From UBA7359 sp964523895 (GTDB taxonomy: Bacteria; Pseudomonadota; Gammaproteobacteria; Eutrophobiales; Eutrophobiaceae), in assembly GCA_964523895.1 (NCBI GenBank), contig CAZGBJ010000026.1, forward strand, positions 1 through 34,793: a stretch of DNA of 34,793 bases, given 5' to 3'. Under the pieces are notes generated by a model. That model saw nothing but the letters and a program-made list of their open reading frames with translations, had not been told where the DNA came from and did no database searches. Every line of letters starts with the position of its first letter. The stretch's first letter is position 1. Both the position numbers and the translations under genes were made by a program. This document shows positions 1-8,976 of this stretch, one piece after another.

Positions 1-69
1 ATCAGGTATTTTTAGGCATCAACCCATCTGTTGCACTAGCAACTTGAATCCGCCTTTATCATTAGCAGA

Positions 70-1518
70 TTAACTTTTAAGTTTGTCTTTTAACAACTCA
101 TTAACCTGTTTCGGGTTGGCTTTGCCTTGTGATTGTTTCATGACTTGTCCGACGAAGTAGCCGATAAGTTTTCCTTTTTTGTCATCGGGTGCGTCTTGGT
201 ATTGACCAACTTGGTCTGGACTATTCGCAATCACATCATCGACCAGTTTTTCTATTGCGCCGGTATCGGTGACTTGCTTTAAGCCTTTGCTTTCAATGAT
301 GGTATCGGCATCGCCTTCACCGTCCCACATTGCTTCAAAAACTTGTTTAGCAATTTTTCCGGAGATGGTGTCGTCTTTGATGCGTTTGACCATGCCGCCT
401 AACATTTCAGCACTAACTGGACTTTCGTTAATACCTTTGTTCTCTTTATTTAATGCAGCTGCAAGTTCACCGGTAATCCAGTTGCTACTGAGTTTTGATT
501 CTCCTTTGGCAGCATTAACACTTGTCTCAAAATAATCGGCCATTTCTTTTTGTGCAGTTAATACGCCACTATCGTATTCAGATAAGCCATACTCTTTTAT
601 AAAGCGTTGTTTTTTTGCATCTGGTAATTCAGGTAATTCACTTTTTATTTTCTCGATAAAACTATTTTCGATATCTATCGGTAATAGATCGGGATCAGGA
701 AAGTAACGGTAGTCGTTTGCTTCTTCTTTACTACGCATCGAACGAGTTTCGTTTTTATTTGCATCATATAAACGTGTTTCTTGAACAACGGTTCCACCAT
801 CTTCAAGTAAATCAATCTGTCTTTCTACTTCGATGTTGATCGCTTGTTCGACAAAGCGGAATGAATTGATGTTTTTTAATTCTGCACGTGTACCAAATTC
901 TTCTTGTCCTTTGGGTCTAACAGAGACATTGGCATCACAACGAAATGATCCTTCTTGCATATTGCCATCACAGATTTCTAGATAACGAACAATCGAATGA
1001 ATCTTTTTCATATAAGCGACAGCTTCTCTGGCATTACGCATATCAGGTTCTGATACGATTTCCAAAAGAGGTGTGCCTGCACGATTAAGATCAATACCCG
1101 TATATTCACCAAAACCTTCGTGCATGGATTTACCTGCGTCTTCTTCAAGGTGTGCACGGGTAACGCCGACCGTTTTTGTGCTTCCATCTTCTAATTGAAT
1201 ATCAATATTGCCTCTGCTGATGATGGGTAACTCAAATTGACTGATCTGATAGCCTTTGGGTAAGTCTGGGTAAAAATAATTTTTCCTGGCGAAAACGGAT
1301 CGTTCTGGGATCTCTGCATCAATCGCCACACCAAATTTAACTGCCATGGAGACGACTTCTTTGTTAATCACGGGCAATACACCGGGAAGTCCCAGATCAA
1401 CTGCGCAGGCCTGAAAATTAGGTTCAGCACCGTAAGTTGTTGCTGCACCAGAGAAAATCTTGCTCTTGGTTGATAATTGAGCATGAATTTCAAGCCCTAT
1501 GACTGTTTCCCATTCCAT
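70..1518 (-). CDS. gatB: Asp/Glu-tRNA amidotransferase subunit B
   Basis: This is the kinase/tRNA-binding subunit of GatCAB. It activates Glu-tRNA(Gln) or Asp-tRNA(Asn) with ATP so that ammonia from GatA can amidate the misacylated tRNA in the cytoplasm. The 482-residue length is normal for the family. The GatB/GatE catalytic core occupies roughly residues 1–290, with conserved blocks at 81–94 (YFYPDLPKGYQISQ) and 142–160 (IDLNRAGTPLLEIVSEPD). A C-terminal YqeY-like tail domain begins near residue 330. The ATG follows the gatA stop by two bases, and the end of gatA carries an AGGAG about 11 bases upstream, so the two are co-translated. The order gatC-gatA-gatB is the usual one. Identification is secure; which tRNA is the main substrate cannot be read from the window. 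Confidence 0.97.
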   Translation of the reverse strand: MEWETVIGLEIHAQLSTKSKIFSGAATTYGAEPNFQACAVDLGLPGVLPVINKEVVSMAVKFGVAIDAEIPERSVFARKNYFYPDLPKGYQISQFELPIISRGNIDIQLEDGSTKTVGVTRAHLEEDAGKSMHEGFGEYTGIDLNRAGTPLLEIVSEPDMRNAREAVAYMKKIHSIVRYLEICDGNMQEGSFRCDANVSVRPKGQEEFGTRAELKNINSFRFVEQAINIEVERQIDLLEDGGTVVQETRLYDANKNETRSMRSKEEANDYRYFPDPDLLPIDIENSFIEKIKSELPELPDAKKQRFIKEYGLSEYDSGVLTAQKEMADYFETSVNAAKGESKLSSNWITGELAAALNKENKGINESPVSAEMLGGMVKRIKDDTISGKIAKQVFEAMWDGEGDADTIIESKGLKQVTDTGAIEKLVDDVIANSPDQVGQYQDAPDDKKGKLIGYFVGQVMKQSQGKANPKQVNELLKDKLKS

Positions 1519-1520
1519 GA

Positions 1521-2975
1521 TTATTGGAACTCCTTGGGAATTTGTTTATGCCAGTCGGTATTCATTTGGTATTGATGTGCAATGTTGAGTAATCGTGATT
1601 CCTCAAAATAATTACCAATCAATTGCATGCCTACCGGGAGTTGGTTAACAAAACCAGCAGGTACCGATATAGCAGGTAAGCCAGCAAGATTAACAGAGAC
1701 AGTATAGATATCGGAAAGATACATACTGATTGGATCGTTTATCATTTCATTGAGTTTAAATGCAGTTCCGGTTGCAGTTGGTCCGGCGATGACATCAACC
1801 TCTTTAAATGCATTTTGAAAATCATCACGAATTAAATGTCTGATTTGTTGTGCTTTTAAATAATAAGCATCATAGTAGCCAGCAGATAACACGTAAGTAC
1901 CTATCATGATTCGACGTTTCACTTCTTCTCCAAAGCCTTCGCCACGACTACGACTATATAAATCAGAAAGGTCTGTTGGGTCTTCACAACGATAGCCAAA
2001 ACGCACGCCATCAAAACGCGAAAGATTTGATGAACACTCTGCGGGTGCGACTACATAATAAGCAGGAATAGATAATTCTGTGTTGGGTAACTCTACTTCT
2101 TTACATGTCGCACCGAGTTTTTCTAATTCTTTCACACCTTCTTCAATAATTTTAGCAATGCTACCATCCAGTCCTTCGCCAAAATATTCTTTTGGTAAAC
2201 CTATCTTTAAACCTTCAATGGAATCGTTTAATTTTTCTGTATAGTCATCAACGGCTTGTTCGGCAGAAGTTGAATCACGTTCATCAAAGCCGGCAATCAC
2301 ATTCATCATTAATGCCGCATCTTCTGCCGTATGTGTCATCGGTCCACCTTGGTCAAGGCTTGATGCAAAGGCAATCATGCCATAACGGGAAACCCTGCCG
2401 TAGGTGGGTTTCAGACCGGTTATGCCGCATAGTGATGCCGGTTGCCGTATAGAACCACCAGTATCAGTACCGGTAGCAGCAGGGCAGAGTCGTGCGGCAA
2501 CGGCACTGGCAGAACCACCGGATGATCCGCCGGGAACATGTTCAGTATTCCATGGGTTTTTAACCGGGCCATAAAAGCTGGTTTCGTTTGATGAGCCCAT
2601 AGCAAACTCATCCATGTTTGTTTTACCCAGGTTAACAAAACCAGCCGCATTCATTTTTTCAATTACTGTCGCATCATAAGGTGCGATAAAGTTATCTAAC
2701 ATCTTTGAACCACAAGATGTTTTTATTCCATTGGTACAAAAAATATCTTTTTGTGCAACAGGTATTCCTGTTAATGAGCTATGTTTATTTTCAGCACGCT
2801 GTTTATCAGCTTGTTTAGCTTGCGCTAAAGCCTCATCTTCATTAATTGTAATAAAACAATTTAATGCATGGTTGAATTGTTTACTGCGATCAATGTACAA
2901 GCGTGTTAATTCTTCACTACTGATTTGTTTAGATTCGAGTGCAGAGGATAATTCTGCCAATGTAGACTGATGCAT
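1521..2975 (-). CDS. gatA: Asp/Glu-tRNA amidotransferase subunit A (amidase)
   Basis: This is the glutaminase subunit of GatCAB, an amidase-signature enzyme that releases ammonia from glutamine and channels it to GatB. The Ser–cis-Ser–Lys triad is visible: Lys76 in AQKD, Ser151 in the glycine/serine-rich GGSSGGSAS motif and Ser175 in TDTGGSIRQPAS. The 484-residue length is typical. The start MHQSTLAELSSAL matches the normal GatA N-terminus, although no strong Shine-Dalgarno sequence precedes it. It lies 30 bp downstream of gatC and directly before gatB in one operon. All catalytic residues are present, so the enzyme should be active. Confidence 0.97.
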   Translation of the reverse strand: MHQSTLAELSSALESKQISSEELTRLYIDRSKQFNHALNCFITINEDEALAQAKQADKQRAENKHSSLTGIPVAQKDIFCTNGIKTSCGSKMLDNFIAPYDATVIEKMNAAGFVNLGKTNMDEFAMGSSNETSFYGPVKNPWNTEHVPGGSSGGSASAVAARLCPAATGTDTGGSIRQPASLCGITGLKPTYGRVSRYGMIAFASSLDQGGPMTHTAEDAALMMNVIAGFDERDSTSAEQAVDDYTEKLNDSIEGLKIGLPKEYFGEGLDGSIAKIIEEGVKELEKLGATCKEVELPNTELSIPAYYVVAPAECSSNLSRFDGVRFGYRCEDPTDLSDLYSRSRGEGFGEEVKRRIMIGTYVLSAGYYDAYYLKAQQIRHLIRDDFQNAFKEVDVIAGPTATGTAFKLNEMINDPISMYLSDIYTVSVNLAGLPAISVPAGFVNQLPVGMQLIGNYFEESRLLNIAHQYQMNTDWHKQIPKEFQ

Positions 2976-3005
2976 GATAATAATTTTTAAAGATTTAAGA
3001 AGTGT

Positions 3006-3293
3006 TTATTCGATAACTTTCGGAACCAGATAACAACCGTCATCAGTCAACGGCGCATTCTGTTGAAATTTTTCGCGTTGGTTTTTTTCGGTTACCTTAT
3101 CGGCTCGTAGACGTGCAGACAGATCAAGTGGATGTGATATCGGCGAAATTCCTTCGCTACTGACCGAATTCATGCGTTCTACCAGGGACAGAATATTGGA
3201 TAGTTCATCACTGTAATCGGGAATATCCTGCTCATCGATTGATAATCTGGCCAAGCGGGCAATTTTTAGTACTTCTGATTTATCGATGGACAT
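3006..3293 (-). CDS. gatC: Asp/Glu-tRNA amidotransferase subunit C
   Basis: This is the small subunit that wraps around GatA and stabilises the GatA–GatB complex. I place the start at the ATG at 3293, giving 95 residues beginning MSIDKSEVLKIARLARLSI, which matches the normal GatC N-terminus and length. The frame stays open upstream to a GTG at 3335, which would add 14 residues (MINSYFSTNYEWRV). An AAAGGA lies only two bases before that GTG, too close to act as its ribosome binding site. The short start also has only a weak Shine-Dalgarno sequence. It is the first gene of gatC-gatA-gatB and is divergent from mreB. Confidence 0.93.
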   Translation of the reverse strand: MSIDKSEVLKIARLARLSIDEQDIPDYSDELSNILSLVERMNSVSSEGISPISHPLDLSARLRADKVTEKNQREKFQQNAPLTDDGCYLVPKVIE

Positions 3294-3543
3294 AACACGC
3301 CATTCATAATTAGTTGAAAAATAGGAATTTATCACATTCCTTTACTTGCCCAAAGCCTCGGCCATTGTTAAAGTTACACCCTTATTGTTCAAGGTGATCT
3401 TGGCGCGGTTTTAGACCGTTAAAAAGTATCGTGTAGTTGATAATTTGAGGATACAACATAAACAGTTGCTCACTAAATCCTTCCTACATAGCCATCTGTC
3501 AAGACTATATCATAATGCTAAATTTAACTAACTGGTTTACTGA
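3294..3543. other. gatC/mreB divergent intergenic region
   Basis: This 250-bp region must carry the promoters for gatCAB (leftward) and the mreB cell-elongation block (rightward). I see AT-rich -10-like hexamers, for example CATAAT at 3511–3516 before mreB, but no convincing -35 partner. A short CGGT/ACCG inverted repeat lies near 3406–3419. I see no coding sequence or RNA gene here. Confidence 0.5.
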
Positions 3544-4590
3544 ATGTTTAATCGAATAAGAGGTCTTTTTTCCAACGATTTATCTATTGATTTGGGTACA
3601 GCTAATACGCTGATTTACGTGCGTGGCAAGGGTATTGTTTTAAATGAACCTTCTGTTGTTGCCATTCGTAATGATGGTAACAAAATCAATGCCAAGTCGA
3701 TCTGTGCTGTTGGAAGTGAGGCGAAAGGAATGTTAGGGCGTACGCCGGGACACATTACCGCGATTCGTCCCTTAAAAGACGGTGTGATTGCCGATTTCAC
3801 CGTGACTGAGAAAATGTTGCAGTACTTTATTCATCATGCTCATGGTTCTACCTTGTTTAAACCAAGCCCAAGAGTATTAGTTTGTGTTCCTTGTGGTTCA
3901 ACTCAGGTTGAACGTCGTGCTATTCGTGAATCAGCCAGTGGTGCTGGTGCACGAACTGTACATTTAATTGAGGAACCGATGGCGGCAGCGATTGGTGCGG
4001 GTATGCCGGTCAGTGATGCACGCGGTTCTATGGTGCTCGATATTGGTGGTGGTACGACAGAAGTTGCCGTTATTTCATTGAATGGCATTGTCTATTCAGA
4101 TTCTGTGCGTATTGGTGGCGATCGATTTGATGAAGCGATAATCAGTTATGTGCGTCGGAATTATGGCAGCTTGATTGGTGATGCAACGGCGGAACGAATT
4201 AAGCATGAGATAGGTTGCGCTTATCCAGCTAATGAAATAAAAGAAATGGATGTTCGAGGTCGTAATCTTGCCGAAGGCATTCCCAGAAGCTTTACTTTAA
4301 ACAGTAATGAAATTCTTGAAGCTTTACAGGAACCACTAACAGGTATTGTCGGTGCGGTTAAAAATGCTTTGGAGAAAACACCACCTGAATTAGGTTCTGA
4401 TGTTGCCGAACGTGGTCTGGTCTTAACCGGTGGTGGTGCCTTGTTAAGAGATCTGGATAGATTATTAATGGAAGAAACAGGGCTTCCCGTCATTATTGCA
4501 GAAGATCCTTTGACCTGCGTTGCAAGAGGTGGTGGACGTTATCTTGAAATGATTGATGAATTTGGAACTGATATTCTCGCTGTGGAGTAA
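3544..4590 (+). CDS. mreB: Rod-shape actin homologue MreB
   Basis: MreB is a bacterial actin that polymerises on the inner face of the membrane and guides the elongasome (MreC, MreD, RodA, PBP2). The 348-residue length is standard. The amphipathic N-terminus MFNRIRGLFSND is followed by the first phosphate-binding loop (DLGTANTLIYV, about 17–27) and the second (DIGGGTTEVAVIS, about 167–179). The C-terminal adenosine motif LTGGGALLRDLD is present. It is the first gene of a block that continues through mreC, mreD, mrdA and rodA, which fits a rod-shaped cell. The Shine-Dalgarno sequence before the ATG is poor. Confidence 0.98.
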   Translation: MFNRIRGLFSNDLSIDLGTANTLIYVRGKGIVLNEPSVVAIRNDGNKINAKSICAVGSEAKGMLGRTPGHITAIRPLKDGVIADFTVTEKMLQYFIHHAHGSTLFKPSPRVLVCVPCGSTQVERRAIRESASGAGARTVHLIEEPMAAAIGAGMPVSDARGSMVLDIGGGTTEVAVISLNGIVYSDSVRIGGDRFDEAIISYVRRNYGSLIGDATAERIKHEIGCAYPANEIKEMDVRGRNLAEGIPRSFTLNSNEILEALQEPLTGIVGAVKNALEKTPPELGSDVAERGLVLTGGGALLRDLDRLLMEETGLPVIIAEDPLTCVARGGGRYLEMIDEFGTDILAVE

Positions 4591-4620
4591 ATTCTGGATT
4601 CCAGGATAATCACTGAAGGC

Positions 4621-4628
4621 GGAGGTGA
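4621..4628 (+). promoter_or_regulatory. Strong Shine-Dalgarno before a non-canonical mreC start
   Basis: GGAGGTGA is a near-complete complement of the 16S rRNA 3' end. Its GGAGG core lies six bases before the ATT at 4632. The TGA inside it is the last in-frame stop before the MreC reading frame, so this site decides the mreC start. Confidence 0.75.
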
Positions 4629-4631
4629 CAC

Positions 4632-5498
4632 ATTAGTACTCTGTTTCTAAGAAGCTCTTCCATCAACATTCGTTTTGCTGTGTTTGTACTACTCTCGATC
4701 ATTGTCATGCTTATTGACCATAATCAAGGTCATTTAAAAATTATTCGATCAGCCCTATCAACATTAGTTTACCCGTTGCAATATGTAGTTAACTTGCCTG
4801 TCGAAGCGGTTGAATGGGTTTCGGTTTCATTGGTGACACATAATAGTTTGCTGGAAGAAAATGATCGGTTGAAGCGCGAACATTTATTGCTTAGTTCAAA
4901 GTTGCAGCGATATGAAATTCTGGAAAGTGAAAATAGTCGCTTGCGTAATTTACTGGAATCTTCTTTTCGACTTAATGACAGAGTGCTTGTTGCTGAATTA
5001 GTCGCTGTTGAATTGCAATCATTCCGACGACAAATAGTTATCAATAAAGGACAGAGTGATGGCGCTTACGATGGACAGCCAATCGTTGATGCAACAGGAA
5101 TTATGGGGCAGATTGTTCATGTTGCTCCATTTTCAAGTACCGTGCTTTTACTGACGGATCCCAATCATGCTTTGCCTGTGCAAGTAAATAGGAATGGCTT
5201 ACGTGCTATTGCTGTGGGTACCGGGCAAAGGGATGAACTTTTACTTGAAAATCTTACTAATAATGCGGACATACGTGTTGGCGATCTCATTATTTCATCT
5301 GGCCTTGGGCGTCGTTTTCCATCGGGCTATCCCGTTGGGCAGATTGAAAAAATTTCACGAGATCCTGGCGAAGTTTTTGCTAAAGTTGTAATTAAGCCAA
5401 GTGCTCAATTAAGTCAGAGTCGTGAAGTGTTAATGGTCTGGCCATATGAAAATACTAACGACACAAAAAGTGAATCTGCAGAGCTTGAAATACAATGA
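4632..5498 (+). CDS. mreC: Rod-shape-determining protein MreC (ATT start)
   Basis: MreC is a bitopic inner-membrane protein whose periplasmic part activates PBP2/RodA. I start it at ATT (4632–4634), giving 288 residues. The frame from this point reads STLFLRSSSINIRFAVFVLL, matching the cytoplasmic basic stretch and transmembrane helix of MreC relatives. No ATG, GTG or TTG exists between the upstream in-frame stop (4626) and a GTG at 4680. That GTG would remove the basic segment before the membrane helix and leaves the strong Shine-Dalgarno sequence more than 50 bases away. A transmembrane helix (about 15–32), a coiled coil rich in Glu/Leu/Arg (about 65–105) and the periplasmic beta domains follow. 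The 3' end overlaps mreD by 4 bp (ATGA). Confidence 0.9.
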   Translation: MSTLFLRSSSINIRFAVFVLLSIIVMLIDHNQGHLKIIRSALSTLVYPLQYVVNLPVEAVEWVSVSLVTHNSLLEENDRLKREHLLLSSKLQRYEILESENSRLRNLLESSFRLNDRVLVAELVAVELQSFRRQIVINKGQSDGAYDGQPIVDATGIMGQIVHVAPFSSTVLLLTDPNHALPVQVNRNGLRAIAVGTGQRDELLLENLTNNADIRVGDLIISSGLGRRFPSGYPVGQIEKISRDPGEVFAKVVIKPSAQLSQSREVLMVWPYENTNDTKSESAELEIQ

Positions 5499-5989
5499 TC
5501 CCACTTAATGAACCTAAAAAAGGTAATGGGCTTATTGTAACAAGCTTTGTTGTGGCGGTTATGTTAACAGCGTTGCCTTTACCGGATTGGGCGGTTAACT
5601 GGCGACCTGCCTGGGTAGCACTTGTATTAATTTATTGGTGCATGGCTGTGCCTGATCGTGTCGGGATTGCAACTGGTTGGTTTCTGGGGCTTATACTGGA
5701 TGTGCAACAAAGTACCTTGCTCGGCCAGAATGCGTTGGGTCTTGCCTTGGTTGCATTTCTAACCATTAAATCTTATCAACGTATGCGTGTCTATCCATTA
5801 GCACAGCAGGCAGTGTTGGTTTGTTTTTATCTTTTATTCTATGAACTCACCATGTTGTGGATAGCAGGATATTTAGGAACGGGTACTCGTGACTGGACTT
5901 ATTGGATGCCAGCTATGACAAGTATGTTGTTATGGCCATGGTTATTCATCATTTTAAGAGACTTACGTCGTAAGTATCAAATCTCCTGA
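5495..5989 (+). CDS. mreD: Rod-shape-determining membrane protein MreD
   Basis: MreD is a polytopic inner-membrane partner of MreC in the elongasome. The 164-residue length is normal. Several hydrophobic helices are visible: about 13–30, 38–52, 57–75, 82–90 and 105–125, plus a final one before the basic tail LRDLRRKYQIS. The start is an ATGA overlap with the mreC stop, indicating translational coupling. The family diverges quickly in sequence, so the call rests on helix pattern, size and position between mreC and mrdA. Confidence 0.93.
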   Translation: MIPLNEPKKGNGLIVTSFVVAVMLTALPLPDWAVNWRPAWVALVLIYWCMAVPDRVGIATGWFLGLILDVQQSTLLGQNALGLALVAFLTIKSYQRMRVYPLAQQAVLVCFYLLFYELTMLWIAGYLGTGTRDWTYWMPAMTSMLLWPWLFIILRDLRRKYQIS

Positions 5990-6010
5990 GGTCAATTTAG
6001 GTAAAATAAA

Positions 6011-7873
6011 ATGGTTCAGGAAACTATTCTCAAAGATAACGAGCATGAATCAGGTTTAATAACCAAGCGTGTCTATTTTTCCGGTTTTATCATTCTTTTA
6101 CTGATTTTAATGATTGTCTCAAGAGTATTTTATTTGACTGTATTGCAACATGAACACTTTACTACGTTGTCGAAATCGAACCGTGTAAAAATAACACCAA
6201 TACCTCCTATCAGGGGATTAATCTATAGTCGTGATGGAGTTGTTCTGGCAGAAAACAAACCCACTTTTAGTCTTGAAGTGATCCCGGAACAAATAGATGA
6301 TGTTGATAAATTAATTGATCAATTAAAAGGGATAATCAGTATCGAAGATAGCGACATTAATCGATTTAAAAAATCACTCAAAAAGAAGAGACGGTTTGAA
6401 AATGTTGCCTTACGTCTGAATTTAAATGAAGAAGAAGTTGCCTTGTTTGCCGTGAATCGTCATCGCTTTTCTGGTGTTGATGTTGTCGCCGGTTTAAATA
6501 GATACTATCCATTAGGCGAAGAGCTAGTGCATACCATTGGTTATGTAGCACGTATCGATGAAGATGATGTGAAACAACTAAATGCCTCTAATTATAGTGG
6601 TACGACGCACATAGGAAAGCTTGGAATTGAAAAGTCTTATGAATCGTTATTGCATGGTGATGTAGGTTATCAACAAGTTGAAGTTAACGCACAAGGCAGA
6701 GTGATTCGCGTTCTCGAGAGAAGCGCACCTAAGCCGGGAGAAGACCTTCACTTAACAATAGATCTATCTTTACAACGAATTGCAATAGAGGCATTGAAAA
6801 ATAAACGCGGAGCGATTGTTGCAATGGATCCAGTAAATGGAAACATTTTAACATTTGTGAGTTCTCCCGGTTATGATCCAAATAAATTTGTAAACGGAAT
6901 TGATAGCAAGTCTTACAAGGCATTGTTGTCGTCAAAAGACAAGCCATTAATAAATCGTATTACACGAGGAAAATATCCACCTGGTTCAACAATAAAACCG
7001 TTCCTTGGTCTGGTTGCTTTGGATAATGGTGTTCGGAAATTAAATGATGAATCGTGGTGTCCCGGCTGGTTTTCATTAAAAGGCCACGAACATCGATATC
7101 GTGACTGGAAAAAGCAAGGGCATGGTCATACTGATTTGCACAAAGCGATAACGCAATCATGTGATGTTTACTTTTATATGCTTGCCCATGAACTGGGAAT
7201 TAATCGTATCTATGAAGGTCTATCAAAATTCGGGCTTGGTAAACAAACTGGAATAGATATTGGTGGCGAAGCAAAAGGATTATTGCCTTCGAGGGAATGG
7301 AAACGTGAAGCTATAGGTCAAGCATGGTTCCCGGGAGAAACATTAATTATGGGTATAGGACAAGGTTATGCTTTAACTACACCTTTACAGTTAGCCAAAG
7401 CTACTGCTTCCCTGGCCAATAGAGGTAAAATTGTGCGTCCTCGCTTAGTTTTCAAGACAAGTAATTCAATTACAAATGAAGTAAAAGCTTTACCTGTATA
7501 TGCTGAAGATCCAATTACGATAAGTAATAATACTTATTGGGATAACATCATTAAATCAATGAGGGACGTTGTACATGGTGTTGGTGGTACTGCCTGGCGC
7601 AGCGGTTTAAACGCAAAATATGAGTTTGCCGGTAAAACGGGAACGGCTCAAGTCATTGGAATCGCCCAGGACAAAGAGTATAAAAAAGATGAGATTGCAG
7701 AAGAGTTTCAGGATCATGCTTTGTTTATTGCGTTTACTCCGGTAGAAGCACCAAGAATTGCAGTAGCAATCATAGTTGAAAATGGTGGTGGTGGTTCGAA
7801 AACGGCAGCGCCCATAGCTCGTAAAATGTTTGACCAATTCATGAATAGCAAGGGCTTAATAAGTAAAGGATAA
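6011..7873 (+). CDS. mrdA: Penicillin-binding protein 2 (elongation transpeptidase)
   Basis: PBP2 is the class B D,D-transpeptidase that cross-links peptidoglycan during elongation, working with the glycosyltransferase RodA. A cytoplasmic N-terminus leads to one transmembrane helix (about 23–46). The PBP dimerisation/pedestal domain (about 60–235) and the transpeptidase domain follow. The catalytic triad motifs are present: SxxK at Ser326-Thr-Ile-Lys329 (GSTIKPF), SxD in TQSCDVYFY, and KTG in AGKTGTAQV. The 620 residues are normal for PBP2. It lies between mreD and rodA; rlmH-rsfS, which precede mrdA in E. coli, are absent and the mre genes take their place. Confidence 0.97.
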   Translation: MVQETILKDNEHESGLITKRVYFSGFIILLLILMIVSRVFYLTVLQHEHFTTLSKSNRVKITPIPPIRGLIYSRDGVVLAENKPTFSLEVIPEQIDDVDKLIDQLKGIISIEDSDINRFKKSLKKKRRFENVALRLNLNEEEVALFAVNRHRFSGVDVVAGLNRYYPLGEELVHTIGYVARIDEDDVKQLNASNYSGTTHIGKLGIEKSYESLLHGDVGYQQVEVNAQGRVIRVLERSAPKPGEDLHLTIDLSLQRIAIEALKNKRGAIVAMDPVNGNILTFVSSPGYDPNKFVNGIDSKSYKALLSSKDKPLINRITRGKYPPGSTIKPFLGLVALDNGVRKLNDESWCPGWFSLKGHEHRYRDWKKQGHGHTDLHKAITQSCDVYFYMLAHELGINRIYEGLSKFGLGKQTGIDIGGEAKGLLPSREWKREAIGQAWFPGETLIMGIGQGYALTTPLQLAKATASLANRGKIVRPRLVFKTSNSITNEVKALPVYAEDPITISNNTYWDNIIKSMRDVVHGVGGTAWRSGLNAKYEFAGKTGTAQVIGIAQDKEYKKDEIAEEFQDHALFIAFTPVEAPRIAVAIIVENGGGGSKTAAPIARKMFDQFMNSKGLISKG

Positions 7874-7878
7874 TTATC

Positions 7879-8970
7879 TTGGAAGAACAAAGCCTTGGGC
7901 AGCGCCTGCATATTGATTTTCCTTTATTGTTCGCTATTTTTGTTTTATGCATTATTGGTTTGATTGTTCTCTATAGTGCTGGTGGTCAGGATATTGATCT
8001 GGTTTACCGACAGGCAGTAAAACTGTTAATTGCCCTGGTCGTTATGATTATTGTTGCGCAATTACCGCCGGCAGAGATTAACCATTGGTCAGTCTGGCTA
8101 TTTGTTTTTGGTATTATCTTATTAGTGTTGGTCATTTTATATGGTGATGTTGGTAAAGGTGCACAACGTTGGCTGGACTTAAAAGTTTTCCGCTTTCAAC
8201 CTTCAGAATTGATGAAATTGACTGTGCCTATGATGGTAGCTTCTTATCTTGCAGATAAATCATTACCACCAAAATTTTCATGGGTTCTTGTAGTCTGTGT
8301 GTTGATAATAATTCCGGTATTGTTAATTGCTAAACAACCTGATTTGGGTACTGCTTTATTAGTGGCAATAGCAGGTTTTTCTGTGCTTTTTATTGCCGGG
8401 ATTTCATGGCGTCTATTGGCAGCAATGGGAGTATTAGTTGCTGCAAGTGCCCCAATTGTCTGGTATTTCATGCATGATTATCAGAAACAGCGTGTATTAA
8501 CTTTATTGAATCCAGAACAAGATCCATTGGGCGCGGGTTACCACATAATACAATCAAAGATTGCCATTGGTTCAGGTGGTTTTTATGGCAAAGGTTGGCT
8601 AAATGGTACGCAATCGCATCTTGAATTTTTACCTGAACGATCAACAGACTTTATTTTTGCCGTGTTTTGTGAAGAATTCGGAATGTTGGGTGTGTTATTA
8701 TTATTATGTGTATACCTGTTTATTATTTCACGTGGATTGTATATCGCTATTAATGCACAACATACTTATGGACGTTTATTGGTAAGCAGTTTAACGCTGA
8801 CCTTCTTTGTCTATATTTTTGTAAATATGGGTATGGTTACCGGGCAGCTTCCCGTCGTCGGGATACCATTACCTTTAATCAGTCATGGCGGTACTTCTAT
8901 GGTAACATTGATGATAGGTTTCGGAATTATAATGTCGATACATACTCATAGACGTTTTCTCTCATTCTAA
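7879..8970 (+). CDS. rodA: Peptidoglycan glycosyltransferase RodA (TTG start)
   Basis: RodA is the SEDS-family polymerase that makes glycan strands from lipid II for elongation, paired with PBP2. The 363-residue protein is almost entirely membrane helices. It ends with the SEDS signature region LPLISHGGTSMVTLMIGFGI and carries the conserved ERSTDFIFAVFCEEFG loop before it. The TTG start at 7879 has AAAGGA (7865–7870) eight bases upstream, overlapping the end of mrdA, so TTG is well supported. The gap to mrdA is five bases, consistent with coordinated synthesis of the pair. Confidence 0.96.
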   Translation: MEEQSLGQRLHIDFPLLFAIFVLCIIGLIVLYSAGGQDIDLVYRQAVKLLIALVVMIIVAQLPPAEINHWSVWLFVFGIILLVLVILYGDVGKGAQRWLDLKVFRFQPSELMKLTVPMMVASYLADKSLPPKFSWVLVVCVLIIIPVLLIAKQPDLGTALLVAIAGFSVLFIAGISWRLLAAMGVLVAASAPIVWYFMHDYQKQRVLTLLNPEQDPLGAGYHIIQSKIAIGSGGFYGKGWLNGTQSHLEFLPERSTDFIFAVFCEEFGMLGVLLLLCVYLFIISRGLYIAINAQHTYGRLLVSSLTLTFFVYIFVNMGMVTGQLPVVGIPLPLISHGGTSMVTLMIGFGIIMSIHTHRRFLSF

Positions 8971-8976
8971 TTACAA

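Noticed and set aside
2192..2650. Open frames overlapping gatA in other frames
   Set aside because: They are shadows of a well-conserved amidase gene with no independent coding signs.
3294..3335. GTG-initiated longer GatC
   Set aside because: The extra 14 residues are unlike the family, and the AAAGGA before the GTG is too close to serve as its ribosome binding site.
4680..5498. GTG start for mreC
   Set aside because: It falls inside the membrane-anchor region and leaves the strong Shine-Dalgarno sequence more than 50 bases away.
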